From the NCBI RefSeq assembly GCF_950295315.1, contig NW_026647180.1:1488001-1552000 (forward strand): a DNA stretch of 64,000 bases, given 5' to 3'. This DNA comes from Erinaceus europaeus (taxonomy: Eukaryota > Chordata > Mammalia > Eulipotyphla > Erinaceidae). Shown here piece after piece: positions 24,751 through 35,985 of this stretch (positions within the stretch are counted from its first letter, which is position 1; each line of letters begins with the position of its first letter). Made by a program: the position numbers and the translations under genes. Below the pieces are notes generated by a model, which saw only the letters and a list, made by a program, of their open reading frames with translations, was not told where the DNA came from and did not search any database.

Positions 24751-27607
24751 CCATCTTCCTTTGGTCTCTCCATAGCAAGGGCCCGGGGAGTTTGTGCTTC
24801 CTGCAAGCAAAGCGACTTTGTATGGGACACTCATGGATGCCTACTTCTGGGAATCTCTCTGAGTGTGATGTGTGGACACCAGTACACCATGATCAGGGAT
24901 TGTGAGGCCACAGGAGCAATTGCCTTAGCAGGACCCAAATGGTAGGTGTAAGGGGCCGGGTTAATCCACTATTGTTTGGTCAAACACAGTTCCCATCTAT
25001 GTTGAGACACAGCTCTTTCTGGGTTCTTTCTGGGCTTGTAATCTGCTGTCCACAGAGAAGTGGACTGGGAGTCTGGAGGCTGAGTTTGCAGCCAAACGTG
25101 ACTGGACAGGGTCCTGCCCCTGAATTCTGAGGGGTGCCCCAGCTTACCCCGTTGGCAGTGTTTGGATGATAGTGAGGCATGAGATTGAATAGGGAACTCA
25201 GGAGAGCGAGACATGAGAGTCCCTTTGCATATGCATTCTTGCTGAGCCAAAATCTGGGCTAGCTGGCTTTCCCTAACCAGCTACGTTCTCTGTACATCAG
25301 TTGCAGGTGAGGCTGGCTACCTTGCCACCCATGATCTGAGACTACTACAGGTGACCTCTGAGCACACAAAGACACACACTGACAGACAGACAGACACAAA
25401 CACACTTTACTGTCAGGTCTGGTAGTACAGCATATGGTTAAGGCTGGGGCTGTCTGGGGTCTGTGGGCATGAGAGCTGTTGCCTTACAATCTCTACAAGC
25501 CAGGTTTGAACCTGCCATCAGTGAACACAATGTAGGATGTTTTTGAATTCTGGTCTCTTTCCAACTCATCTCTTCCTCTTCTTGCCTTCTCTGTCTCTCT
25601 CACATGCTCTCACACACTCTGTCTTCTCTCAGTAATAATTTACTTATATAAGTATTTTAATGTCAGGCCCATATATACAAACAGAGTTACCAGAGCACTG
25701 CTGAGCTCTGGCTTGTTGTGTTGGCGATTTCACCTAGGCTACTGGAGCCTCAGTTTGTAAGTCTTTCTGACACAAGCCATATTCTGTCTCCTCATTTCCA
25801 TGCCAGTATCACTCAGAGTTTATAATAAAGAAATACATATATATATATATATATATACATATATATTTATATATCTGTCATTTTTTGAATTGTCGAACTA
25901 TGTATTTGACCTTAATTCAGAATTACCACATTTATAACAGCCTAGTTTTTCAGAAATAATGGCCATATAGTGTGAGCAGGATTCAATACAATTATAAATA
26001 ATAGAACCTTCCAGTAGCATTTCTAATCGTGTTTCTATCAGCATCCTTATTGTAATTACCATAGCCCAGAACTTCACTCCTTTTTCTAGTGTAAGATTCA
26101 ATATGTATGTGTTTGTTTTCTTTTTCTGGAAATCTTAATTTCCTTGGACCCTGTAGGTTTAGGGAATTTTTGAAGCAGCCCTCTGTTTCTCAGCAGATGG
26201 TTTCTATGTTTCTCCTGTAATCAGGTATTCTTGTGGTTTTTGTTTTCTATTTTTTTTTCAAGTCCTTTTAAATCATCCCCATTTATTTTCTTATTTATTT
26301 ATTTAGTCAGGTATCACATGAGGGTCATTTCTTCTGCTTGATAGATTTTCTCTTATAATTGAAGGGAACTCTTGATGCACAATGCATTTCCTGGGGCTAA
26401 TACTACACACATATGGTGAAGGCTTGGGTTGTCTGGGGTCTGTGAGCATTAGAGCTGCTGCCTTACAATCTCTACAACCCAGGTTTGAACCTTTCATGAT
26501 TGAACACAGTCTAGGGTGGTTTTGACTTCTGGTCGATTTCCAACTCTTCTTTTTCTCTTCTTGCCTTTTCTGTCTCTGACTCTCACAGGCTCTCAAGTAC
26601 TCTGTCTGCACTCAGCAATATTTCATTTATATCCTTATTTAATTGATTGGCCCAGATATACAAAGAGAGTTGCCATAGCACTGCTGATCTCTTGCTTGTT
26701 TTGTTGGTGATTTCACCTAGGCTACTGGAGCCTCAGCTTTTTAAGTCTCTCTGACACAAGCCATATTCTGTCTCCTCATATCCATGGCAGTATCTCTCAG
26801 ACTTTATAATAAAGATATATATCCATATACATATATAAATATACATATATATCTGTCATTTTTAGAATTCTCGACCTATGGTCTTCCTGTGGTTTTTATT
26901 ATTTTTTTTATTTTTACAAATCCTCCTAGATCCACCCCATATATTTGCATGTTTATTTTTATATTTAGTCCGATATCACATGAGGGGTCATTTCTTCTGC
27001 CTGATAGATTTTCTCTTATAATTGAAGGGAACTTTGGACACACAGTACTTTTCCTTTTGCAGATACTACACACTACTACAACTACTACTGCACTGTTTTT
27101 GAGAGTGACATCCAGTGCACAATGGATTAGTATTGCATGGCACTAAAGAATGTTCCCTATTTAACCTACAAAGTTTTTAACCTTACAAATATTTATTCTG
27201 TTCTTTCTTGGGGGATGAATGGTTTACAGTCAACAGTTACATGTAATAGTTGCTACAGGGGTAATTTTTCCCACTTTACCTGTATTTCTGTACATCATTT
27301 GTAACTTTCCTATTGAGGAGAAGGGAACAGTCATAAATTGAGAGAGCAGGGCACAAGCAGGAAGAGAGACAGAGAGACAGCTGCAGCTCTGATTTGCCAC
27401 TAGCCCAGCTTTTGCCTAGCTGGGTAAGTGGTGACCAGGGGCTCAAAATGGGGCCCTGGGCTTCCACATAGTTCTCTGGCATTCTTCCTTAGCCAGAATC
27501 TGGGCTAGCTGGCTTGCCCTGACCAGGTAGGTTCTCTGTACATAAGTTGCAGTTGGGGTTGGCTACCTTGACACCCATGCTCTGAGACTACTACAGGTGA
27601 GTTCTGA

Positions 27608-27643
<36 letters not shown>

Positions 27644-27837
27644 TACTGTCAGGTCTGGTAGTACAGCATATGGTGAAGACTGGGGCTGTTTGTGGTCTGT
27701 AGGCATGAGAGCTGCTACCTTACAATCTCTACAAGCCAGGTTTGAACCTGTCATCAATGAACACAGTGTAGGAGGCTTTTAAATTCTGGTCTCTTTCCAA
27801 TTCATCTATTTCTCTTCTCACCTTCTCTAACTCTCAC

Positions 27838-28250
27838 ATTCTCTGGCTGGCTGGGGGCGTGTCCCTGGGACAACAGGCCAGTCAGAGTCGAGCTGATGTG
27901 GCTGGTGGGCGGGCCTTCCAAAGGCTGCCCAATGAGCATGCTCCAAGGCCCTGTTGCTGTTGCTCAAGGCCACTGGCCAATCACTCATTAGGAGCCCGGA
28001 CCCTCCTGGGCATGTACAAGCACACTGGCCAATGAGATTGCTGGCAGGGGTTCTGGGCGTGGCCTAGGCCTCTGGCCTCTCAGAGCATGGCTGGCGCCCT
28101 GTGGGCAGGCCTTTTGAAGGAAGCCCGACTATGGGAGCTCAGAGCTGGCCTTAAAAGGCTGGGCATGCTTCCAGGAAGTGCAAAGCAGGGTTCAGCCCAG
28201 GGCCCTGCCTTGCAAAAGCTGTCCAGTGCACATTTGTATAACTCCGTTTG
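27838..28250 (+). promoter_or_regulatory. GC-rich promoter-like module, copy 1
   Basis: GC-rich block in AT-rich surroundings. Seen: CCAAT boxes at 27929, 27977 and 28029 (48 and 52 bp apart, same orientation), GC-box-like gtgggcggg near 27,905 and gggcgtgg at 28055-28062, CCTTAAAAGG at 28149-28158 (fits the CC(A/T)6GG serum-response form and could also act as a TATA-like element), and an ETS-like caggaagtg just after. Known: NF-Y binds CCAAT and Sp/KLF proteins bind GC boxes. Inferred: a promoter firing rightward into the TG tract and the next unit. It could instead be part of an old LTR. No start site can be proven from sequence. Confidence 0.55.
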
Positions 28251-28453
28251 TGCCTGTGCTTCTGTGGATGTGTCCGTGTGTGTGACTGTGAGAGTGTCTG
28301 TGTGTGTGTGTGTGTGTGTGAGGGAGGGAGAGAGAGAGATAACAACAGAATCACTGTGGCACAGGTGATTTTGTGCAAAACACTTGGCACATTCTGATTT
28401 ACAGCTCAATATTGACACCATTGTAGCTCTTCTTTTTACCCTTGGTCACTTTT

Positions 28454-28464
28454 CTTATTTTCAG
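28454..28464 (+). other. Splice-acceptor-like site at unit start
   Basis: Pyrimidine run ending in AG at 28464, just upstream of the block atgtaaagacactgaagagg. The AG is kept in diverged copies at 28464, 31336, 44782, 58903 and 61441, but reads AA in the homogenised units (near 7668 and its equivalents). It lies downstream of the promoter-like module where that module is present. Confidence 0.4.
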
Positions 28465-28469
28465 ATGTA

Positions 28470-31343
28470 AAGACACTGAAGAGGGAGAGGTTTTTGCCCT
28501 GAGGCTTGCACTGGGAACTAGCAGCTGCCCTGTGTGTGTTGCCAGACTAGGAAACTTGTGGTGCCTGTCCATGTGGAGAGTCTCCTGGATGAGTTCCTTC
28601 TTGAGCCTTTTTCGCTCTGTCCCGTTGGAGCTGCATATAGCTAATGATTTTGAGATTTTACTCCTTTGGACAATTCTTTTTCTGATGCACAGTTTCTCTC
28701 CAGGTTTTAGCAATCAATTGTTTGAATGTCATATCGAATCCAGTGTATAAAATGACTACATTAGTCTCTCTCTCTCTATATATATATATGTAATGTAGAA
28801 ATCTGAAAATATTTTTTAAGCTAGAGACCTGCACAGCTCTGGATTAGGGTAGTAATGAGGATACACCTGGCCTTTCTGAGCCACAGTCATGAGAGACATG
28901 TCACAGAGCCATTCGTATACCTCTCATCACTCTACAAATCTCACTCAGCACAAACTACAGCTGCCAAATCATCTACTTCCCTCTTGCTTTTTTTGTCCAC
29001 CGAGTCCTATGCCAAAACTGTAAATCAAAGAAGAAATATATATAGTGCAGTTCCCTGCACACAGGACAGTCTGATGCTGGACCAGGGAGATGCAATAAGC
29101 CAGCCTGCATCTTGGCTGGAGCATCACTAAGACTACTTCCAAATTGGAGAGGCGAGGGCAGTTTTGGAGAGTGGTCTGCAGGCCAAGTGTTGCTTCTCAG
29201 AGTGGGCTACGACCTAGATGTTCTAACTGTAACCTTTCCTCACAAACATAAAATAACAATGACACTAGTTAGAAGTATGCATGGGCACGGAGGGTTTGTC
29301 TTCAGTGCTCTGGCACTGATAAACACAGGGCCAGAATTTCAGTCCTTTTCTGTCTCTGTCATCCTGTCTCTCTAACTGTCTCTATGTGCCTTCTTCACTG
29401 GGCCCTTATGGAAGTCAGTGCATGCATCGTGAACTCAGAATTCCTGGTGTTGAAATTTTCCTTTCTTTGCCCTTTGGATTATTCAGTCTCCTGCATATGG
29501 CTTAGTACATTGGGGAACTGAGAAGACAGCGATCCTGATGCAGGTAACAGGCATATGTCCATCCCCAGCTGCAGCTGTCCAGGCCCTCTGTGCTTGATTC
29601 CCATTCTCCAGGGCCTGGAGGCTGACACTCAGCCTAAATGCAGCCCTCCTCAATTTCCTGTACCGCATCCTTGTCCTTATTCCATGATAGCCCAGGTCAA
29701 GAGAAGTGAAACTCTATCCCCCTGGCACACACATTGTGCTTTCCGTCTATTGGGCCGAATGTAAAGGATCTGTGGTACTGATGGCCAAACCAGTGTCAGA
29801 TTTTCCACGCAAAAAGGAAGCTTCCAGGGTTCAGAAAGAGGGTTTTTTGATGGCTGTGAAATGTCTTTTCCAAGTGCCTCCTGGGGATTCAAATCCTTTT
29901 GAAACTTGAAGTTCTTTCTTGTATCTAGGGAATATTCTCACCTCTGGCCAGAATGCTCTACCAACTAGGTGCACAGCTATCCTGGGGCAGGAGGTCTGCC
30001 AGCCTGATAGCCCCTTTAGGGATTCCTGAGTATGTCCTCAGGTCCCAAGTGGTAACAGGTGTTTCCAATTGTCTGTATTAGCAGCAGCCAGGACCTCAGG
30101 TGTGGGGCGGGGCTGTGATCTCCACTGGAAACTCCTAATTCAGCCAATGGAGGCATCCATCTTCCTTTTGTCTCTCCATAGCAAGGGCCCGGGGAGTTTG
30201 TGTTTCCTGCAAGCAGAGCGACTTTGTATGGGACACTCATGGATGCCTACTTCTGGGAATCTCTAGGAGTGTGATGTGTGGACACCAAGACACCGTGATC
30301 AGGGATTGTGAGGCCACAGGAGCAATTGCCTTAGCAGGACCCAAAGGGGAGGTGTAAGGGACTGGGTTCATCCACTATTGTTTGGTCAAAAACAGTTCCC
30401 ATCTATGTTGAGACACAGCTCTTTCTGGGTTCTTTCTGGGCTTGTAAACTGCTGTCCACTGAGAAGTGGACTGGGAGCCTGGAGGCGGAGTATGAAGCCA
30501 AACATGACTGGACAGGGTTCTGCCCTTGAATTCTGAGGGGTGTCCCAGCTTCCCCCGTTGGCAGTGTTTGGATGATAGTGAGGCATGAGATTGAATCGGG
30601 AACTCAGGAGAGCAAGACATGAGAGTTCCTTTGCATAGCATTCTTACTAAGCCAGAATCTGAGATAGCTGGCTTGCCCTAAGCAGCTAGGTTCTCTGTAC
30701 ATAAGTTGCAGGTGAGGCTGGCTACCTTGCCACCCATGCTCTTAGACTACTATAGGTGAGTTCTGAGCACACACAGACACACACAGACAGACAGACATAC
30801 ACACACACACACATTATTGTCAGATCTGGTAGTACAGCATATGGTGAAGGCTGGAGCTGTCTGGGGTCTGTGGGCATGAGAGCTGCTGACTTACAATCTC
30901 TGAAAGCCAGGTTTTAACCTGTCATCAATGAACACAGTGTAGGAGGTTTTTGAATTCTGGTCTCTTTCCAACTCATCTATTTCTTTTCTCGCCTTCTCTG
31001 TCTCTAACTCTCAGATGCTCTCACACACTCTGTCTTCAATCATTAATATTTTACTTATATACTTATTTTACTGACAGGCCCAGATATACAAAGAGAGTTA
31101 CCAAGGCACTGCTGAGCTCTGGCTTGTTGTGTTGGCGATTTCACCTAGGCTACTGGAGCCTCAGTTTGTAAGTCTTTCTGACACAAGCCATATTCTGTCT
31201 CCTAATTTCCATGCCAGTATCACTCACAGTTTATAATAAAGTGATTTTTTTGGAAGACACTTGGTACATTCTGATTTACAGCTCAATATTGACACCATTG
31301 TAGCTTTTTGGCTCTTGGTCACTTTTCTTCTTTCAGATGTAAA
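28470..31343. repeat. Diverged unit, about 2.9 kb
   Basis: Begins with acactgaagagggagagg, runs through the left block (a short TA tract near 28,778-28,789, the cagctgcagctgtccagg region near 29,565, the tctccatagcaaggg region near 30,173) and one type-a sub-repeat at about 30,825. Near 31,241 it joins directly to sequence leading into the next unit start, so the other sub-repeats are deleted. No gene recognised. Confidence 0.85.
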
Positions 31344-31634
31344 AACACTGAAGACGGAGAGGATTTTGCCTTGAGGCTTGCAAGGGGACTACCAGATGCA
31401 CTGTGTCTGTTGCCAGACTAGGAAAGTTGTGGTGCCTTTCCATGTGGAGATTGTCCTTGATGAGTTCCTTCTCAAGCCTTTTTTGCTATGTCCCATTGGA
31501 GCTGCATATAACTAATGATTTTGAGATTTTACTCCTTAGGACAATTCTTTTCCTGATGCACAATTTCTCTCCAAGTTTTAGTAATCAATTGTCTGAATGT
31601 CATATCGAATCCATTGTAGAAAATGACTACATCA

Positions 31635-31723
<89 letters not shown>

Positions 31724-33128
31724 ACATGTAGAGATCTTTAAATATTTTTTAGCTAGAGACCTGCACAGCTCTGGATTAGGGTAGTAATGAGGATACACCT
31801 GGCATTTCTGAGCCAGAGTCATGAGAGACATCTCACAGAGCCATTCATATACCTCTTATCACTCTACAAATCTCTCTCACCACAAACTACCGCCGCCAAA
31901 TCATCTACTTTCCTCTTTCTCTTTTTGTCCACCGAGTCCTATCCCAAAACTGTAAATCAAAGAAGAAATAGACATAGTGCAGTTCCCTGCAGACAGGACA
32001 GTCTGAGGCTGGACCAGGGAGATGCAATAAGCCAGCCTGCATCTTGGCTGGAGCATCACTAAGACTACTTCCAAATTGGAGAGGCGAGGGCAGTTTTGGA
32101 GAGTGGTCTGCAGGCCAAGTGTTGCTTCTCAGAGTGGGCTAAGGCCAAGATGTTCTAAGTGTAACCTTTCCTCACAAACATAAAACAACAATGCCACTTG
32201 TTAGAAGTATGCATGGGCATGGAGGGTTTGTCTTCAGTGCTCTGGCACTGATCAACACAGGGCCAGAATTCCAGTCCTTTTCTGTCTCTGTCATCCTGTC
32301 TCTCTGACTGTCTCTATGTGCCTTCTTAACTGGGACCTTATGGAAGTCAGTGCATGCATCGTGAACTCGGACTTCCTGGTGTTGAAATTTTCCTTCTTTG
32401 GCCTTTGGATTATTCAGTCTCCTGCATATGGCGTAGTACATTGGGGGAACTGAGGAGACAGTGATCCTGATGCAGGTAACAGGCATGTGTACATCTCGAG
32501 CTGCAGCTGTCCAAGCCCTCTGTGCTTAACTCAGATTCTCCAGGGCCCAGAGGCTGACACTCAGCCTAAATGCAGCCCTCCTCAATTTCCTGCACCGCAT
32601 CCTTGTCCTTATTCCATGATAGCCCAGGTCAAGAGAAGTGAAACTCTATCCCCCTGGCATACACATTGTGCTTTCCCTCTATTGGGCCAAATGTAAAGGA
32701 TCTGTGGTACTGATGGCCACACCAATTTCCAGATTTTCCATGCAAAACGGAAGCTTCCAGGGTTCAGAAAGAGGGTGTTCTGATGGCTGTGAAATGTCTT
32801 TTCCAAGTGCCTCATGGGGTTTCAAATCCTTTTGAAACCTGAAGTTCTTTCTTGTATCTAGGGAATATTCTCACCTCTGGCCAGAAGGCCCTCCCAACTA
32901 GGAGCACAGCTATTCCAGTTTCAGGAGGTCTGCCAGCCTGCTAGCTCCTGGAGGGATTCCTGAGTATGTCCTCAGGTCCCAAGTGGTAACAGGTGTTTCA
33001 AATAGCTTTTATTAGCAGCAGCCAGGCCCTCAGGTGAGGGGGCAGGGCTGTGATCTCCACTGGAAAATCCTAATTTAGCCAATGGAGGCATCCATCTTCC
33101 TTTTGTCTCTCCATAGCAAGGGCCCGGG
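31344..33128. repeat. Diverged unit, left block cut by a retroviral LTR
   Basis: Follows the unit order from its start, with a long TC/TA tract at 31638-31720, to ccatagcaagggcccggg near 33,128. There the unit breaks off into the LTR of a minus-strand endogenous retrovirus. Confidence 0.85.
31638..31720. repeat. (TC)n(TA)n microsatellite
   Basis: About 33 bp of TC followed by 50 bp of TA at the same unit phase as 279-349. It is long despite lying in a diverged unit, so expansion here is independent of the homogenised array. Confidence 0.97.
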
Positions 33129-33240
33129 TGCCCCGACCAGAAGGGCAGTGAATAGGGGCTAGGAACCCAATGGGACCTGAAATGAAGGAACGAGTCACGA
33201 AGAATGATAGGAAGTCAAGTTTCTGATCAAGCTGTAAAAT

Positions 33241-33246
33241 TTTATT
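33241..33246 (-). terminator. LTR poly(A) signal AATAAA
   Basis: TTTATT on the plus strand, AATAAA on the minus strand, inside the 3' LTR and downstream of its TATA-like core in the element's orientation. Confidence 0.65.
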
Positions 33247-33361
33247 GTGAACACAGGCATTATAAGGCTTTGGCGAAGGAGAGGGAATGCTGGAGGAGGG
33301 GGGAGGGGGAGCAAACTTCAAAGAGGAATGTTCCTTGCAACAAATGGCAGGAACCAAACTG

Positions 33362-33390
33362 TGTGTTGACTCACTTGTGTTGACTCACTT
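33362..33390 (-). promoter_or_regulatory. Tandem AP-1-like elements in the LTR
   Basis: TGACTCA occurs at 33367-33373 and 33381-33387 inside a 14-bp direct repeat (tgtgttgactcact). A perfect TGA(G/C)TCA pair is a typical AP-1 site, and duplicated enhancer elements are common in LTR U3 regions. Function is inferred. Confidence 0.55.
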
Positions 33391-33512
33391 GATTACTGAT
33401 AAATGGTTTACCTAAGGGGAAATGGCCTGCCCAGGGGGGAATTAACACTTGTCTTGAGGGGTTCCATTGTCTCAAAGCTTATCATCTATCAAGCATAAAA
33501 TGGCTCCTGGCA

Positions 33513-33526
33513 TATCCTCCTTTTGT
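33513..33526 (-). other. Polypurine tract of the minus-strand retrovirus
   Basis: On the minus strand acaaaaggaggata lies immediately before the LTR start TGCCAGG, as expected for the plus-strand primer site. Confidence 0.75.
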
Positions 33527-33884
33527 TATAATTTTAAATTGAGGCAGGCAATGGGGGTGAGGAGCAGAGACCCAAACAGCAGGCTTGGTGGGCGTAACCA
33601 GAGGAGGGAAGTATTGACCTGATTCCTCCTGCGGGGTGGGTGCAAAACCAACCTTCCCTCATTTTATAAGGCTCTTGGTGTCTTTTTTGGGAGGGGAGGC
33701 AAAGCCACAGTTTCTAGGGAAACAATTTTTGTTGCTAACACCAACCTCCAAGCAAATCAGGTTTGCTTCACTGGGGACTCAGAGGCGGACTATAGGGTCC
33801 TCCCCCTGCAGTGCTTTGCCTTGCACCCCTTACTGGTGTCCTTGCCCTGCCATGGTTGGATGTCTCAATGCATAATTCTGAGTT

Positions 33885-34401
33885 TTATGCCATCCGAAAA
33901 GGGGTTCTGTCATCCTCAGGTTCATCCAGGCCTCTGTCAGCTAAATCAAGTCTGTGATAATGTATTTGCAAAGGTTTTGATGCCAAGGAGTCAATCTGCC
34001 ATTTTATAAAATCAGTAATCTTATTAAAAATAAAGGGTCTTAAGGTAATCATTAACAAAAGACTAATAAGGTTCCCATAAGGGGTTCTGTAGTGACTCAA
34101 GACTATTTGTGGTGGAGTCTATAATCTGTTGTAATTTGTCAGAAAATTTATAGGAGGAATATATAGAGTGTCCTAGCATGCCACCAGCAAGTCTAAGGGA
34201 AGCAGTAAGTGGATGTGATGTCCAGGGGAAGAAACACAGCACGTCTGGTCTTCTGGTCAGCGCCAACTGATGAAATTTTTCTTCTTCATAGAAGGTCAGC
34301 TGTGGAACAAGCAAAACTAGGAGGCAAGGACCAGGTAGAGAAGAATTGACATGAACATATAGGATGGTGTTTACCAAAACACAGAGGAGGTGCATACACA
34401 T
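33885..34401 (-). pseudogene. env: env transmembrane subunit remnant
   Basis: Two overlapping minus-strand frames. The upstream one (34401-34063) has a heptad-like stretch with spaced hydrophobics (SDKLQQIIDSTTNSLESLQ). The downstream one (34100-33885) has a hydrophobic membrane segment (YGNLISLLLMITL) followed by a short polar tail. This order fits the ectodomain, membrane anchor and cytoplasmic tail of a retroviral transmembrane protein. The two pieces lie in different frames. The stretch that normally separates them, with the immunosuppressive-type region and the cysteine loop, is missing. The protein is therefore broken. Assignment to the gamma/D-type class is a judgement by eye. Confidence 0.55.
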
Positions 34402-34458
34402 TAGAAGTCAAGGTGAGGTTCCTTGAACATCAAGGAACATTTTGAGAAAAGTCAGCAG

Positions 34459-34738
34459 TCAATAAGCATGCAAAGATGAAGTCAGCAGTGGTAGGTCAGC
34501 AGAAAGAGAAGACTTGGATAAGCTGGTGAGGTTAGCTGGAGTATATACTGCCATGGCGTCCTTTGTGGTAAGGACTTGCCAACAGGGACTCTGTGGATTT
34601 TGCAAGAACAATAATGTCATCCAACATAATAAAAGGAAAACAAATATGGACATCCAGTGTTGAAAAAAGAGAAAAAGAATATGTCTCTATGACTGGAAAA
34701 GTGGGTGGCTTTGTCAATGAGATACAATAAATGGACAA
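34459..34738 (-). pseudogene. pol/env junction remnant
   Basis: Two overlapping minus-strand frames with a hydrophobic run (FVFLLLCWMTLLFL) followed by CWQVLTTKDAMAVYTPAN. It lies between the integrase and env transmembrane remnants. It could be the C-terminal DNA-binding part of integrase (the WQVL...VYTP pattern suits this) or the start of the env surface subunit (hydrophobic leader). I cannot choose. Most of an env surface subunit is absent in either case. Confidence 0.35.
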
Positions 34739-34740
34739 TT

Positions 34741-34990
34741 AGAATTTTTGTAAATATTAAAAAAGATTTAGTATGTTACTTCATTGACACTTTAGCCAAC
34801 TGAATACTGGGGGGTGCATTTCCCTTCTTTTTTTAAATTAATTAAGCTTAAGGGTTTTAGTTTTTCTTGTTTGAGCTGTAGCCCACATAAATTTAGAAAA
34901 TATATCAACTGAGAAAAATTTTTTTGTTTACTAAACATGGGCAGGTGAATTACATCAATCTGTCACAGAGCATTGTCTTTTATCAATGGA
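34741..34990 (-). pseudogene. pol: Betaretrovirus-like integrase remnant, most of catalytic core deleted
   Basis: On the minus strand, NAL-stop-QIDVIH is read at about 34,974-34,945, with the Asp codon at 34954-34956; the stop (34963-34965) sits where these integrases have Trp. WATAQT follows near 34,885-34,868 in another frame, then LNLFNIYKN near 34,765-34,741. These match the first catalytic aspartate region and a downstream helix of class II integrases. The distance between them is far too short, so the region carrying the second Asp and the Glu of the D,D-35-E triad is deleted. It is inactive by a stop, a frameshift and a deletion. Confidence 0.65.
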
Positions 34991-35985
34991 GATTAATCTT
35001 AAAAGTCTGAATAGCAAGATCTTAATTAAACAATGTAGGAGCCAGTAAAGTGCTCTCACTATGGCAGGTCAAGCGTTGATTTTTTTTAAGAGGATTGTAA
35101 AAAAATGAGAAAAATTTTAGGATATGAGTGACTTTAGGAGTCATCACACACCGATAAATAATTTTAAATGTTTAGTTTTAAATCTTGCCATATGAGCAGT
35201 CAGTTCTTCATGTGCAGATGTACCTATAATTATTTACTTAGGGAGAGAACTTGTACCAAGTTAATTGATGATCTAATGGTTAGAATTGACTTGTTTTTTT
35301 TCTATGATTTTAGAAGGCTCTTTATTAGAATATACCAATATGTTATAGAAAGTCAATACCTAATGTGTTGACATGATAAAATGTTTACCATTTTTTGGCA
35401 TTATTTTAAACTGATTAGACAGTTTAAGCACACTATTATACCTTTAGTTTATTAAGATCTTTACTCATCACAAGGCTATCATGAGTAAATATAGATATAG
35501 ATTTTACTCTTTAGAACTCTAATATGGCAACTTAAAAGGCTAAAATAAAACCTCATAGTTTAAATGTTCAAAATATTAATTTTGTTAAATCAGGATTTGC
35601 CAAAACAAATCTTCTATCAGACCAAAAACACAATGTATTACCTTAATTTATCAAGAATAAACCTCTGGCAGTTTCTTAAAACAAACCAGATAACTTTTAA
35701 AAGCAGAAAGATATAAAGAGGAAAACCAGCGCAAGAGACTCTGGCATGTAAATAATTAACATAACTATTGTGTTATCTTTTACTAACCCAAGCCAGTCTT
35801 AAAAACAATTTTAAGTAAAATGTTAAACTTTGTTTGCTAGGACCTTTGTTTATCACAAAGCTATCACACCCTTAGGGCAGCTATGAACAAGGGTGGGTAC
35901 ACAACTTAATTGATCTTTCACTTTGATTTGGATAGGTAAATTAAAAAGCTAAGATAAACCTTATAGCTGAAATGTTAAAATAAAC
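34991..35985 (-). other. AT-rich retroviral-side sequence, unassigned
   Basis: About 1 kb of AT-rich sequence foreign to the macrosatellite, presumably from the retrovirus upstream of the integrase core. No clear reverse transcriptase or RNase H motif was seen. It contains a diverged direct duplication (about 35,445-35,575 and 35,825-35,975), recognised by atcacaaggctatca against atcacaaagctatca and by ttaaaaggctaa against ttaaaaagctaa. Confidence 0.5.

Larger units (their letters stand above)
24751..28469. repeat. Fourth unit, diverged remainder
   Basis: Continues in phase with U1-U3 but is clearly diverged. It holds sub-repeats corresponding to a (near 25,420), b (near 26,400), d (near 27,060) and e (near 27,655). 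Sub-repeats c and f are missing; the join near 26,880 passes directly from the end of one sub-repeat into the middle of another. At 27,838 it enters the GC-rich promoter-like module and then a TG tract at 28,290-28,320, before the next unit start. No host gene is seen. Confidence 0.85.
33129..33512 (-). repeat. 3' LTR of the minus-strand retrovirus (384 bp)
   Basis: Bounded by TG...CA (plus strand tgccccgaccag to tggctcctggca). On the minus strand it holds a poly(A) signal (33241-33246), a TTATAA core at 33260-33265 close before it, and a duplicated AP-1-like element near the upstream end. It is followed on the internal side by a polypurine tract, which fixes its identity as the 3' LTR. Confidence 0.8.
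33129..35985 (-). mobile_element. Endogenous retrovirus remnant, minus strand, no 5' LTR
   Basis: Reading on the minus strand from right to left: an unassigned AT-rich stretch, an integrase remnant, env remnants, a polypurine tract and one LTR. The 5' LTR, gag, protease and most of pol are not found. The pol piece resembles betaretrovirus-like (class II) integrase, and the env transmembrane piece looks like the gammaretrovirus-type seen in D-type viruses. Many stops and frame changes show it is an old, inactive copy. The right end runs straight into macrosatellite sequence at an earlier phase, so the element was cut by rearrangement after insertion. Confidence 0.8.

Noticed and set aside
35168..35371. 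Plus-strand frame containing ESQYL, reminiscent of an RNase H motif
   Set aside because: All other retroviral pieces here lie on the minus strand, and the rest of the frame shows no RNase H features. Taken as chance.
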